Part shown: positions 28,035 through 36,587 of the stretch, piece after piece
How the letters are laid out: each line of letters begins with the position of its first letter
How positions within the stretch are numbered: position 1 is the stretch's first letter
From: Catellatospora tritici
Lineage (GTDB): Bacteria > Actinomycetota > Actinomycetes > Mycobacteriales > Micromonosporaceae
DNA length: 64,000 nucleotides
Assembly (NCBI RefSeq): GCF_019083965.1
Contig: NZ_JAHRCY010000019.1
Location: 103,757 to 167,756 of the forward strand
Direction of reading: 5' to 3'
The notes under the pieces: model-generated
Told to the model about the DNA's origin: nothing
The model's database searches: none
The model's input: the letters and a program-made list of their open reading frames with translations, nothing else
Program-made: the position numbers and the translations under genes

Positions 28035-28417
28035 AGCTGGATATCAGGGCCTGGCTGCCGAACGGTTAACCAGTAGAACCCGCACACCGTCAGATTGGAG
28101 GACCGCCAAGAGTTGGTGGGCATGCCCGAAACGCCTGCCTGCCGGATCGGTGCGGCCCTCCCCTACTGCTCGCTCGCGGTTGTCGATGCCACGGTGCTCG
28201 AGCACGCCGCTGGCACGCCGGTGACGAGCGACAAAAGTACTTGATCGCTTCCGTGTCAAGCAACGATCATGGTTGCTTGACCTTGGTCGGCATGGCCTGC
28301 TAGCTGCTAATATTGTCCTCCATCGTTCATTTTGGTTCATGGTCGTACGTCGGCGTAGTCACTCAGTTAGCCACTTACCGTGGTGTCGGTGCCTATCGGT
28401 TCGTGCCGCCTCGCCGG
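28035..28417. other. Gene-free stretch with one small hairpin
   Basis: No ORF here looks protein-like. The one feature is a perfect 9-bp inverted repeat, TCAAGCAAC (28256-28264) with GTTGCTTGA (28272-28280), loop 7 nt; it could be an operator or weak terminator. Base composition is less GC-rich than the flanks, and this marks the start of the patch that extends to about 30.7 kb. Confidence 0.4.
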
Positions 28418-28850
28418 TCAGTCATGGACGCGCCGAACCGCTGTCACCGCGTGCGGCACTGCAGATCGCACAATGGCCTCCACCCGGCGCATCTCGATCT
28501 CCAGCCCGGACACAAGCGGACCCGTCTTCAAGGACAGTAGCCGTGCGGCCTCAGGCAGCGACAGCTTCAACTCTCCACGCAACCGCTTCACCAAGCGGAC
28601 TCGATCTTCGTCGGGCACGGTGACGTGCAACTCAAACCATCCGCACTGCTCACGCAGCATGCCGTAGTCATCTACGCACACGGTCATGCCGAAGTTGGTC
28701 TCTTCCCCGCCCCCCGCAGCCAGCGCAGCTCACAGAGGCGTCCCAGCGGATACGAACACCATCCAGCAAGCCGGTCAGGTCGTACCTCGCGGTGCCCCCG
28801 CAGGCCGGACAAGCGAAGGCACAGGTTGCGCTCTGCTGGTAAGCCATCAT
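28418..28850 (-). pseudogene. Zinc-ribbon protein with L7/L12-like tail, split by a frameshift
   Basis: ATG 28850 (AGGAGG upstream) starts a 60-codon frame with a four-Cys ribbon: ACPACGG, then SCAGCGG. It falls out of frame at a run of six C on the plus strand (28710-28715) and stops at 28668. Shifting one base at this run continues the reading as CGGGEETNFGMTVCVDDYG, then on to the stop at 28418. The later part (RLVKRLRGELKLSLPEAARL) resembles the helical C-terminal fold of L7/L12-like proteins. The intact product would be about 145 aa. It is either a pseudogene or a sequencing error in the homopolymer. Function unknown; a small cytoplasmic zinc protein. Confidence 0.6.
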
Positions 28851-29193
28851 GCCCTTGCCTCCTGTGCTGCAAACCCTAGTCCAATGCTGCCGTCCCACCG
28901 CTGGTGTGGGCTGCGGGCGCCGAACGCCAGCAGGGAAGGGCCCAGACTCCGGCGTACAGGTCGACTCGTCCGTCGCCCTCCAGATCAGGGCTGACGCTAC
29001 CCACTCTGAACTGGCAATTCGCCTGGCGGCGTCGGTCGCCAACCGTCGTCGGTGGTCATCGTTTGACGGCCCCGCGACAGCCCAGGACATAGCCCGACGG
29101 CCCAAAGGCGGCCCAGCGGGTTGCATAGGACGCGGAACCCAGTGGTGGTAGCCCCATCCAAGTCGCGATGATGTCCGAATGGGACACTCAGAC
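28851..29193. other. Divergent intergenic region, no supported gene
   Basis: This lies between the minus-strand zinc-ribbon gene and the plus-strand lipoprotein gene. Frames here read Arg/Pro-rich and lack ribosome sites. On the minus strand near 28950-28990 there is a short DLEGDGRVDLYAG-like reading that recalls a VCBS blade, but it has no start and ends soon after. I do not call it a gene. Confidence 0.4.
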
Positions 29194-29763
29194 ATGAAGC
29201 GATTCGGCTTGGCCTGCTGCTTGCTACTTGCGCTGTCGGGCTGCACCAGTCCTACCCCTGCCCCCGGCTTGGCAAGGCCTAGCGCGATGGCGTCGTCCCT
29301 CAGCCAGTCACCGTCCTAAAGCCCATCCCCAGTTCAATCTCCGTCCCTGCTGTCCCAGGCGATACAGGTAAACTGCACAAATCCAAGCGGAGCTGGCGAG
29401 GGCGCGGTCAATCTGACGAAAGTCTCGCTTAATGCTGCGGGCGATCCCATAGCGGTCACGTTTCAGTGGCGGGGCGACATCCCCACGACGGGCACCGTGC
29501 TCTGGTCGATCTCGGCAAGCAGCGCGGATGGGAACAAGATGCGTCAGCTCGGCTACACGACACTCGACGGGCAACAAATCGCGCATTTCATGTTCGATTA
29601 CACGTCTGCACAACAGACAAATCTCGGTGGTACCGCCCAACTCGGCAAATCGAAGCTCACGGTTTCATTTCCTGCGGATACCGTGCGCGACCTCGGGCCT
29701 AGCTGGGAGTGGTATTCCGTGTTGAACATCGACGGGCTGGACGTAAGCGAGTGCCAGCCCTGA
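29194..29763 (+). pseudogene. Lipoprotein gene interrupted by an in-frame TAA
   Basis: ATG 29194 begins a lipoprotein signal, MKRFGLACCLLLALSGC, with lipobox Cys at residue 17 and a Pro/Ser linker. At codon 42 (29317-29319) a TAA interrupts the linker (SQSPS-stop-SPSPVQSPS). The same frame stays open after it for 147 codons to TGA 29761, encoding a soluble domain (VNLTKVSLNAAGDPIAVTFQ ... VLNIDGLDVSECQP). The reading on both sides of the stop clearly belongs to one linker, so this is a nonsense mutation or an assembly error rather than two genes. Intact length would be 189 aa. No domain recognised. Codon use is less GC-biased than in the flanks. Confidence 0.6.
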
Positions 29764-30225
29764 GGTTTGCATTGACGGCCAGCAGTTCACGAACTACAGG
29801 TAGGCCTGGTCCGACAGAGCTGCCAGGACTGCCCGTCACCCATCGTGAACTGGGCAAGTTCTGGCATCGTCGGTCATCGTTTGTTGGTCTCGGCCGACCT
29901 CAGACGGCCTGGGGACGGCCTGGCGGGGACGCCGGTGACGGCCCGACTCGCCAGCGACGACACGAAGAGCACCGTCAATTCATCCTTCACGGTGCTCTTC
30001 GCGTTGGACGCGCTCCGCACCTCGATGCGAACTACCCGCAGCCTGGTTGTTTGGGGTCGCATGCGCGGTCAGGACGGTTCTACGGTTCCGGTGCGGGTGG
30101 TCTCGGTCGCTGTCGTTGCTGTACTCCGCTGCTGTGTGCGCCACGAGGCGCCGGGATGCCGAGAGGGATCGACCCCTCTACCATTCGTCCTGGCGACTAC
30201 TGCTGATCGGAAAGGGGTGACGCAT
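29764..30225 (+). other. Gene-poor stretch before the small orphan gene
   Basis: Frames across this 462-nt gap read as Arg-rich shadows without ribosome sites. The only clear structure is the hairpin at 29963-30001. Composition is less GC-rich than the neighbourhood. Confidence 0.4.
29963..30001. terminator. 13-bp inverted repeat
   Basis: CGAAGAGCACCGT (29963-29975) pairs perfectly with ACGGTGCTCTTCG (29989-30001) around a 13-nt loop. It lies 200 nt after the broken lipoprotein gene and could be its terminator or that of a lost gene. Confidence 0.55.
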
Positions 30226-30609
30226 ATGCAGGTGCTACTTGCGGAGACGAGCGGCGAACTCGAGCTGTCGGGCACTCGCCACGAACTGCTGGCACTGTGT
30301 GCCGCCACGCGGTCGGTGAGCTGGGTCGGTGAGCTGGACACCGCTGTCGATCCGTCGCCGTACACCAAGGCGCTCCACCGGATCAGTTCGAACCGGACCG
30401 AGGGCAAGGTTGTCATCTCGTTGTCGGCCGATGTCGATGGTCTCGACATCCAAGGCGGTGCCGAAGCGCTGGAGGTACTCATGTTGAACATCGAAGCGCT
30501 CGCCACCGCGGATGATCCGGATAGCCATGCACACATCGAGTATCACGATGATCACGTCTATCTCTCGGAGCAGTCGAGCCCACTGGTGGTGGCGCTGCTG
30601 AACGCTTGA
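30226..30609 (+). CDS. Small acidic protein, possibly immunity-protein-like, 127 aa
   Basis: ATG 30226 is preceded by AAAGGGG at 8-nt spacing. No signal peptide or membrane segment is present, so the product is probably cytoplasmic. The layout (ELELSGTRHELLALCAA early, a central strand-rich part, and an ending of HAHIEYHDDHVYLSEQSS followed by PLVVALLNA) is reminiscent of small immunity proteins with a terminal H..YLS..S.PLVV strand pair, such as Imm32. The resemblance is from memory of the pattern and is weak. No adjacent toxin gene is seen. It may equally be a lineage-specific orphan. Confidence 0.6.
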   Translation: MQVLLAETSGELELSGTRHELLALCAATRSVSWVGELDTAVDPSPYTKALHRISSNRTEGKVVISLSADVDGLDIQGGAEALEVLMLNIEALATADDPDSHAHIEYHDDHVYLSEQSSPLVVALLNA

Positions 30610-30755
30610 TCGGGAGGCGAGCAGGTATCGTCGCGGCCGCCGGCACGGGAGGAGCCGCAGAACCGGTCACCGCGTCGTAGATCTGGGTGGTCGCCTCCAC
30701 GGCCGGGACCGCCTACACCCCCTCCTGCCAGATGCCGATCCGATACCGTCCTCGC

Positions 30756-31436
30756 ATGGTCTTTGAGCGGGGGCAGACGATCGTTCGCCGAAACCTCTAC
30801 CCGGACGGCCGGGTCGGTTCGGTGCTGTGCGGTCGGGTGGTCAGCGACGACGAGCAGGGCTTGGCACTGTGGGTCGAGGCAGGCTCACAGGTCATGCGCA
30901 GAGTCAACGGTTCCGGCCAGCCGACCCGACAGCTCTCGCTGCTCGAGTCGCTGCGGATGACGACGACGCTCGGCCCGAGCACCTGGGCGCCCTTCCGGAC
31001 GCTGATGCTGATGCCACCCGGTGCGGCCCACTCGGTCTGGTGGAGCTGGGAAGCGAACGGCGGGTTCGCGGGCTGGTATGTCAACCTGGAGCGCCCCGTG
31101 ACCAGGTGGCTCGGCGGCGTCGACGTCTACGACCAGGAACTCGACCTGCTCGTCTATCCCGACGGCCGCTGGTCGTGGAAGGACGAGGAAGCGTTCGCCG
31201 AGTACACCGGCCATCCGGCGTTCTGGGACGAGGCCGAGGCCGCCGAGGTCCGGGCGGAGGGGGAACGGCTGCTCGCCCTGGCCCGCGCCGGGGCAGCCCC
31301 CTTCGACGGCCGCTGGTTGGACTTCCAGCCGGATCCGGCCTGGCCGCCGACGTCGATTCCGCACTGGTGGGAGCTCCCAGCGGACGCGACCTGCTGGACC
31401 CCGGAGTACTTCCGCGCCGGTGAGGGCGAGCACTGA
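30756..31436 (+). CDS. DUF402 protein, 226 aa
   Basis: Cytoplasmic protein with a DUF402 (FomD-like) beta-barrel core. The central part WWSWEANGGFAGWYVNLERP followed by VDVYDQELDLLVYPDGRWSW is the family signature: the VNL and D-x-x-LD-hV region, with acidic residues that bind metal in characterised members. Known relatives hydrolyse nucleotidyl or phosphate intermediates, but the substrate here is unknown. ATG 30756 has little ribosome site and may be leaderless. It converges on the multicopper oxidase gene with only 28 nt between the ends. Confidence 0.78.
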   Translation: MVFERGQTIVRRNLYPDGRVGSVLCGRVVSDDEQGLALWVEAGSQVMRRVNGSGQPTRQLSLLESLRMTTTLGPSTWAPFRTLMLMPPGAAHSVWWSWEANGGFAGWYVNLERPVTRWLGGVDVYDQELDLLVYPDGRWSWKDEEAFAEYTGHPAFWDEAEAAEVRAEGERLLALARAGAAPFDGRWLDFQPDPAWPPTSIPHWWELPADATCWTPEYFRAGEGEH

Positions 31437-31464
31437 CAAACCCGCCCCCACCGGCACCGACCGC

Positions 31465-33345
31465 TTACTTGTCCTTGACGATCGTCCACGGGCGCATGAG
31501 GTCGTCGTCCTCGTGTTCGAGCAGGTGGCAGTGGTGGATGTAGGTCGCCGGGAACTCGGTGCCGCTTCCCGGTATCGACGCGATCTCACCCGTCGGCGGA
31601 TAGATGTCCGGGATGATGATGCGGGTGACCGTCTCCGGATAGGACTTGACCGTGTCCTTGAATGACCCCGCCTCGTCCGGGTCCGGCGGAATCGGCGGGC
31701 CGGTGAGGTAGTTCGCCAGCACCGGCAGGTCCGCCGGTTTGCGGCCACCGGCGATCCATTTCTCGTACGCCGCCTGATAGCCCGCCGCGTCGATCGGCTG
31801 CCTGTTCAGCACCTGGAAGTTGACCAGGTGGACGTGCATCGGGTGGGCGTCGTGATTGGGGTTGATGTACTCCCAGATCTCGGTCGAGCCCGCCTTGATG
31901 AAGTCCTGCGACGGCTCCATGAACGGCACCGCGTTGAACGTCATGGTGGTGAAGATCTTGTCCTGGTACACCACCCATTGCCGCCGCCGGGTGTTCGGCT
32001 TCGGGTCGATGGGCGCGACCTTCGGCAGGTCGAGCTTCTCCGCGGGTCTGGTCCCGTCCCCGCCCGCGGACAACCGCTTGGTGACCTGGAACTGCATGAT
32101 CTCGGAGATCTCGGGCCCGAGGCCGGGTACGCCGGGGTAGTGCACCGGCGCGTGGTAGTTCGTCAACGTGATCTTCGTGCCCATGGGCAGCCCGCTGAAG
32201 TCGACGAGCAGGTCATAGCGTTCGGCCGGACCGATCAGGAAGTCCAGCATCCGCAGCGGGGCACGGAAGCCGCCGTCGGTGCCGATCAGCCAGAACGGCA
32301 GCTGGGGCTGGTCCAGCACGTCCCGGGGGCCGTCGAACCGCAGTCGCCAGAAGCGCTCGTTCGAGGCGTTGAGCAGGCGCAGTCGGTACCGTCGCGGCTC
32401 GACGGCCAGGAACGGATACGCCTTCCCGTTGACGACCGGGGTGTCCTCGCCCTCCCGTTCGGTCATCGTGTAGGCCAGCGAGCCGTCCCGGTGGAACGTC
32501 CGGTCCTGCAGGATCAGCGGGACCTCGAACTCACCCTCCGGCAGCCCCAGCCGCTCGTCGGCGCGGTCCCGGACCAGGTAGAGACCGGCGAGCCCCGCAT
32601 AGACGTTGAGGCTGGTCATCCCCATACCGTGATCGTGGTACCACAGCGTGGTCGGGCGTTCGTGGTTGGTGTAGGCGAAGATCGCTTCGTTGCGCTTGAC
32701 CCGGCCCGGGTCGAGGGTGGAGTAGCTCGCGGCGTGGATGCCGTCCGGGCTGAACGACTGCAGCGGCATCCCGTCGGACTGCGGCGCCGTGAATCCGCCG
32801 TGCTGGTGCACGACGTTCCACACGTTGACGTTCTCGGGAAAAGGCGGCTCGGCCTGGTACGGAGGCGGAGGGGTCGGGGTGAGCTGGGGGTCTCCGCCGC
32901 GAATGGCGTCGATCACGCTCTGGAAGATGTGGGTCGTCGGCAGCTCGTTGCGGTATTTGACGACCGTCGGATGGTCTCTCAGCACGCTGATGGTCGGCCC
33001 GAGGTAGCCCATGCCGATCGGCTTGTGCCGATCATGCGGGTTCGTGGCCCAGTAGCCCCACACCTTCGCCGGACCGAGGTCCCGATGGAACCGCCACCAG
33101 CCCGGCCGCATCGTGAACTCGTAGTAGTCGGCGCCCGGATAGACGGAAGGATCCGGAATGGCCGTCAGCGGAACAGGCAGCGGGTCGACGAACTTCTTCA
33201 GCCGTGGGGTCTGCGGCACCGCCGTGTCGGACCCCGTCCCGTGACCGTGACCCGGCGGATGCCCCTGCGCGGGCAGAGCCCCCGCTGGCAGCATGGCCGC
33301 ACCACCGACGGCACCGGCGGCGAGGAACTGCCTTCGTCCAACCAT
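31465..33345 (-). CDS. Tat-exported multicopper oxidase (CotA/CueO-like), 626 aa
   Basis: Exported copper oxidase. Twin-arginine signal GRRQFLAAGAVGGAAM (3-18). The four copper motifs are all present: VVHQHGG, LWYHDHGMG, HPMHVHLVNF and HCHLLEHEDDDLM (605-617). The last includes the Cys606 and His611 type-1 copper ligands. In CotA and CueO the axial Met is five residues after the last His; here that position is Leu616, with Met617 next. A non-Met axial residue is associated with higher redox potential in laccases. Length fits bacterial spore-coat-type laccases and bilirubin oxidases. Likely substrates are phenols, bilirubin or Cu(I)/Mn(II). It is divergent from the MDMPI gene, and no copper regulator is next to it. 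Confidence 0.9.
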   Translation of the reverse strand: MVGRRQFLAAGAVGGAAMLPAGALPAQGHPPGHGHGTGSDTAVPQTPRLKKFVDPLPVPLTAIPDPSVYPGADYYEFTMRPGWWRFHRDLGPAKVWGYWATNPHDRHKPIGMGYLGPTISVLRDHPTVVKYRNELPTTHIFQSVIDAIRGGDPQLTPTPPPPYQAEPPFPENVNVWNVVHQHGGFTAPQSDGMPLQSFSPDGIHAASYSTLDPGRVKRNEAIFAYTNHERPTTLWYHDHGMGMTSLNVYAGLAGLYLVRDRADERLGLPEGEFEVPLILQDRTFHRDGSLAYTMTEREGEDTPVVNGKAYPFLAVEPRRYRLRLLNASNERFWRLRFDGPRDVLDQPQLPFWLIGTDGGFRAPLRMLDFLIGPAERYDLLVDFSGLPMGTKITLTNYHAPVHYPGVPGLGPEISEIMQFQVTKRLSAGGDGTRPAEKLDLPKVAPIDPKPNTRRRQWVVYQDKIFTTMTFNAVPFMEPSQDFIKAGSTEIWEYINPNHDAHPMHVHLVNFQVLNRQPIDAAGYQAAYEKWIAGGRKPADLPVLANYLTGPPIPPDPDEAGSFKDTVKSYPETVTRIIIPDIYPPTGEIASIPGSGTEFPATYIHHCHLLEHEDDDLMRPWTIVKDK

Positions 33346-33590
33346 CTTCTCCAGCTCTCACTCGGCTCGGTCGACTCCAGCCGCGCCGTGTGTCGGTCGA
33401 CAACCGCGGTTGGCGCCGGTGTGAGCCTATGGGCCGTTGAGCTGCGGTTTCAGCTGCGCCACGCTGGCAAACGCCGAGTTTGTGCTGGTCGCGGCGGTAT
33501 CTCGACGCGACCCGTGCGAGTGTGCCGCGCCCGCCTCGTCGGCTGCGAAAATCGCTGTCTGTTGGCGGATCATGGTGATAGACAGCCCGA

Positions 33591-34388
33591 GTGCAAAACA
33601 TCCTGCAGTTTCCCGATCTACTGCGGTTGATCGACGAACGGTCTTCCGCCTTCCGTGCCGCGATCGCCGCCGCGCCCAGCCTCGACGTACAGGTGCCGAC
33701 CTGCCCCGAGTGGACGCTGTTCGATCTGGCTCGGCACATCGGCGAGGGGCGCCGCTCCTGGGCCGCCACCGTCGCCGCAGGGCCTGCCGCCCTGGCCAAG
33801 GTCACGGCGGCAGGTGCCCCGGCCGCACCGCGCGAGCGCGAGGCCCTGGTGGCGTGGCTGGCCGAGTCGACGCGGCAGCTGCTGGACGCACTGCGCGAGG
33901 CCGGGCCGGACCGCGGTTGCTGGACCTGGTGGGACACGTCCCAGTCGCCGCAGACCTGCGGCGCCGTCGCCCGGCACCAGCTCCAGGAGATCGCCGTACA
34001 CACCTACGACGCTCAGCTCACCGTAGGCGACCCGCGGCCACTGCCCACCGAGGTGGCACTCGACGGTGTCGAGGACTTCCTGTTCACCTGCTGCGCGACG
34101 ACGAGCGCCTGGCCGCACGAGCCCGCCACCGTCGACTACCACGCCGCCGAGGGCCGCTCCTGGCGTCAGCGGCTCTCCGCCGACGGTTCCCGGACCACCC
34201 GCCTACCCGAACCAGGCACACCGCCCGCCACCGCCACTGACGAGGCCCCGGACGCGGCCACCGTCTCCGCCCTCGGCACGGCCAGTGAACTGGTCCTGGC
34301 CATGTATGGCCGCAACCCGATGGACTCCCTGAAGCTCGACGGCGACCCACGCCTGTTCGACCTGCTCATAGCCTGGGAGCCGGAGTAA
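33591..34388 (+). CDS. Maleylpyruvate isomerase-family mycothiol-dependent enzyme, 265 aa
   Basis: Four-helix DinB-like metalloenzyme of the MDMPI family. The N-terminal domain has VPTCPEWTLFDLARHIGEGR (36-55), the usual W-x-L-x-x-h-x-x-H start with a metal-binding His, and later QEIAVHTYDAQL, the usual H-x-x-D metal site. A C-terminal domain runs from about 190 to 265. The start is GTG, 15-20 nt after a weak purine run. Mycothiol dependence is known for the founding members and supports an actinobacterial host. The actual reaction is unknown for most homologues. It is divergent from the multicopper oxidase and convergent with peptidase E. Confidence 0.82.
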   Translation: MQNILQFPDLLRLIDERSSAFRAAIAAAPSLDVQVPTCPEWTLFDLARHIGEGRRSWAATVAAGPAALAKVTAAGAPAAPREREALVAWLAESTRQLLDALREAGPDRGCWTWWDTSQSPQTCGAVARHQLQEIAVHTYDAQLTVGDPRPLPTEVALDGVEDFLFTCCATTSAWPHEPATVDYHAAEGRSWRQRLSADGSRTTRLPEPGTPPATATDEAPDAATVSALGTASELVLAMYGRNPMDSLKLDGDPRLFDLLIAWEPE

Positions 34389-34405
34389 CCAGAACGCCCG
34401 CTGTC

Positions 34406-35080
34406 CTATTGCTGAGGGTCGAACAGTCGCCAGTGCCCTTCGGAGACGACCTCGACCTTTCCGTCGGTCACCTTGAGGGCCGTCTCATTGTCTATCGCGT
34501 ACGCCCGCGTGGGCATGGTGGCGGCCCACTTCTCGGCGTTGGCCATGGAGTTCTTGGGCATGCCCGGGTAGTCCAGGTGCGGGAAGATCGAGAAGTCGAC
34601 CATGCCCAGCGTCTTGTCGCCGCCCCCGGGTGGGCTCCAGCGGACGAAGTCGGCCCCGATGCTCGGGGTCATCACCATGCTTCCGGCGCTCAGTCCGACA
34701 TAGACCGTGTCGCGGAGCGTGGGCAGCAGCGCCGCCAGGCCGGACTCGCGCATCCAATGGCACAGATACATGGGGTCGCCGCCATCGACCAGCAGGGCGT
34801 CAGTCTCCCGGACCATGGGGACCCACAGTTCCTCGCCGATGGTGGGCAGCGCCGTGAGTTCGAGGACCCCCAGCGACTTCCAGCCCAGCTGAGCCATGGG
34901 TGCCCGGTCTTCCAGCCCGCTGATCACGCGGCGTGCCTGGACGGCGCCGCCCGCCTGGGCGTGCAGCGCGGTCGGAACGATCAGGGCACTGGAATCGGCG
35001 ATCGGCTTGCCGAGCAGGTCGACCAACGCATCGCGGATCTTGCCGTTCTTGATACCCGAGTCTGTGAGAAGAAGCTTCAT
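34406..35080 (-). CDS. Peptidase S51 family protein (peptidase E-like), 224 aa
   Basis: Cytoplasmic serine peptidase of the glutamine-amidotransferase-like fold that typically cuts Asp-X dipeptides. The nucleophile elbow is GLSAGSM with S131. A substrate loop VDGGDPMYLCHWM is at 98-110, and IFPHLDYPG (H168) supplies the catalytic His region. ATG 35080 is used because the family begins at MKLLLTDSG and a GGAAAGGGA ribosome site precedes it; the ORF extends further upstream without conservation. The C-terminus is full length. Alone in its transcript, convergent with the MDMPI gene (17-nt gap). Confidence 0.85.
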   Translation of the reverse strand: MKLLLTDSGIKNGKIRDALVDLLGKPIADSSALIVPTALHAQAGGAVQARRVISGLEDRAPMAQLGWKSLGVLELTALPTIGEELWVPMVRETDALLVDGGDPMYLCHWMRESGLAALLPTLRDTVYVGLSAGSMVMTPSIGADFVRWSPPGGGDKTLGMVDFSIFPHLDYPGMPKNSMANAEKWAATMPTRAYAIDNETALKVTDGKVEVVSEGHWRLFDPQQ

Positions 35081-35391
35081 CGCATCCCTTTCCACCCATC
35101 TCGTCACCCTGCCCGGCGAGGCTACCCACCACCCCCGACATCCACATCCGCCCGTTCTCACCGGCCCGAAGATCGCCCCGTACGGTCGGATCGTCGGCTG
35201 AGAGCGTGGGTTTCGGCCGCGGACGACGAGCAACGATCGAACCAGCCCCGAAGATCACTGTCTGTGGACACGTCACCGCACAGCCGTCCGCGTTGCCGAA
35301 AGTTCTCCAGGTCCGGGTGCAACCGCCGCACCGGTCCAGGCGTCAGTGGTGCGCTCATGACGGCACCGGCCGACCTCAGGAGGACATGGAC
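35081..35391 (+). promoter_or_regulatory. Divergent intergenic region with possible ECF promoter
   Basis: GAACC (35239-35243) and TGTC (35259-35262), 15 nt apart, resemble an ECF-type -35/-10 pair. They lie about 130 nt before the operon that contains an ECF sigma gene, so autoregulation is possible. No other structure is convincing in this 311-nt gap. Confidence 0.3.
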
Positions 35392-36039
35392 ATGGCAGGC
35401 ATGGGGAAACCCCCGATCGCAGGGCTGTGGCTCGGCGCGATGACCACGGCGATGCTCACCGGCTGCGCCGGGCAGGCCGCTGACGGGCCCGGCGCGGCAC
35501 CGTCGAACACCGCGTCCGGCGTCGCGGCGGGCCCGACCGCCGCCCCGCCCAGTGCGGCCGTCAGCCCGTCCGCCGGACCGGCGGCGAGCCACGGCGTCCC
35601 TCAGCCGAACCAGGCGTTCCAGCTCCAGGCCGTCGACCGGGTCGAGGATCCCGTGCTGACGGTCACCGCGAGCGGCCGGATCGGCACCTACCCGGGCGGC
35701 GCGGACACCGGCGAACGCGAGCAGTTCACCCTCTCCCCACTCTCGCCCGGCGCGACCACGTACCTGCTGAAGACGGCCAGGCTGCGGGTCGGCGGCGAGC
35801 CGCTGTGCGTCGGGGTGGACGGCGGCCGGCCGCACACCACGGCGTGCGACGCCGCCGACCGGGACCAGCGGGTGACCCTCGTCCCGGGGCCGGGCGGCAC
35901 GACGTTCGATCTGGTCGTCGGCGGCTTCAACGTCGAGGTCGGGCAGGCTGGCAAGATCTCGCTGGTACGGCGGGACGGCACCGGCGCGCGGACGGTCTTC
36001 CGGTTCGTGCCGACGGGCACCGTGGGCCAGTGGCCGTAG
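35392..36039 (+). CDS. Lipoprotein with a domain shared with the co-operonic membrane protein, 215 aa
   Basis: Lipoprotein anchored outside the membrane: LWLGAMTTAMLTGC has a lipobox Cys near residue 25, followed by an Ala/Pro/Ser-rich linker to about 70. The exported domain (QAFQLQAVDRVEDPVLTVTA to the end) closely parallels the exported part of the protein at 36580-37329; compare SPGATTYLLKTARL...GEPLC...ACDAADRDQRVTL here with SPGADEYVLKTGTV...GEPGC...ACDVARDEQRVTL there. ATG 35392 is used because AGGAGG lies 8 nt upstream; ATG 35386 is too close. It is first of a three-gene unit with an ECF sigma factor. It may act as a co-sensor or competitor in the signalling path (inference). Confidence 0.72.
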   Translation: MAGMGKPPIAGLWLGAMTTAMLTGCAGQAADGPGAAPSNTASGVAAGPTAAPPSAAVSPSAGPAASHGVPQPNQAFQLQAVDRVEDPVLTVTASGRIGTYPGGADTGEREQFTLSPLSPGATTYLLKTARLRVGGEPLCVGVDGGRPHTTACDAADRDQRVTLVPGPGGTTFDLVVGGFNVEVGQAGKISLVRRDGTGARTVFRFVPTGTVGQWP

Positions 36040-36050
36040 CGCGGACCGGA

Positions 36051-36587
36051 ATGGACGACGCCGAGCAGTTCGACGCCTTCTACGCCGACACGTCGTGGCG
36101 GGTGCTCGGGCAGTTGTGGGCGATGACCGGCAGCCGGGTCGAGGCCGAGGACGCGGTCGCGGAGGCGTACGCCAGGGCCTGGCAGCGTTGGCGCGAGGTC
36201 CGTGCCTGCGACAGCCCGGAGGCGTGGGTACGCCGTACCGCGTCGCGCATCGCGGTCAGTTCCTGGCGCAAGGCCGTCAACCGCCTCCGCGCGCACCACC
36301 GCGCCACGCCCGCGCAGGACCTGGCCGGGCTCGGGCCCGACCACGTGGCCCTGGTCCATGCCCTGCGGCAGATCCCGGCCGACCAACGGCGGGCGGTGGT
36401 GCTGCACCACCTGGTCGGCCTGAGCGTCGCCGAGATCGCGGCCGAGGTCGGCTCCCCACCCGGCACGGTCAAGGCATGGCTGCTGCGGGGGCGTCGTGCC
36501 CTGGCCGCCTGGCTGACCGACCCGGCCGAGCACGACGACACCGAACCCCGGCGACAGCCCCGAGGAAAGGAGAGCAGAGATGGCTGA
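36051..36587 (+). CDS. ECF/SigE-type RNA polymerase sigma factor, 178 aa
   Basis: Group 4 sigma factor. Sigma-2 spans about 10-75 (FDAFYADTSWRVLGQL, AEDAVAEAYARAWQRW, WVRRTASRIAVSSWRK). A short linker leads to sigma-4 at about 100-152 (LRQIPADQRRAVVLHHLVGL, then the helix-turn-helix SVAEIAAEVGSPPGTVKAWL). It resembles the SigE-like subfamily common in actinobacteria. Its last codons overlap the ATG of the membrane protein by 8 nt, the usual coupling of an ECF factor with its anti-sigma partner. It should direct transcription of its own operon in response to an envelope signal; targets are unknown. Confidence 0.88.
   Translation: MDDAEQFDAFYADTSWRVLGQLWAMTGSRVEAEDAVAEAYARAWQRWREVRACDSPEAWVRRTASRIAVSSWRKAVNRLRAHHRATPAQDLAGLGPDHVALVHALRQIPADQRRAVVLHHLVGLSVAEIAAEVGSPPGTVKAWLLRGRRALAAWLTDPAEHDDTEPRRQPRGKESRDG

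Noticed and set aside
28044..28340. 98-codon minus-strand frame
   Set aside because: Arg-rich with no ribosome site or motif; contains the small hairpin region.
28950..28997. VCBS-like reading on the minus strand (DLEGDGRVDLYAG)
   Set aside because: Only one short motif, no start codon and a stop soon after; probably chance or an unrecognisable remnant.
30226..30609. Possible immunity gene for a Tc or Rhs toxin
   Set aside because: It is 14 kb from the Tc payload end and Tc payloads target other organisms; resemblance to Imm32 is weak, so no pairing is claimed.
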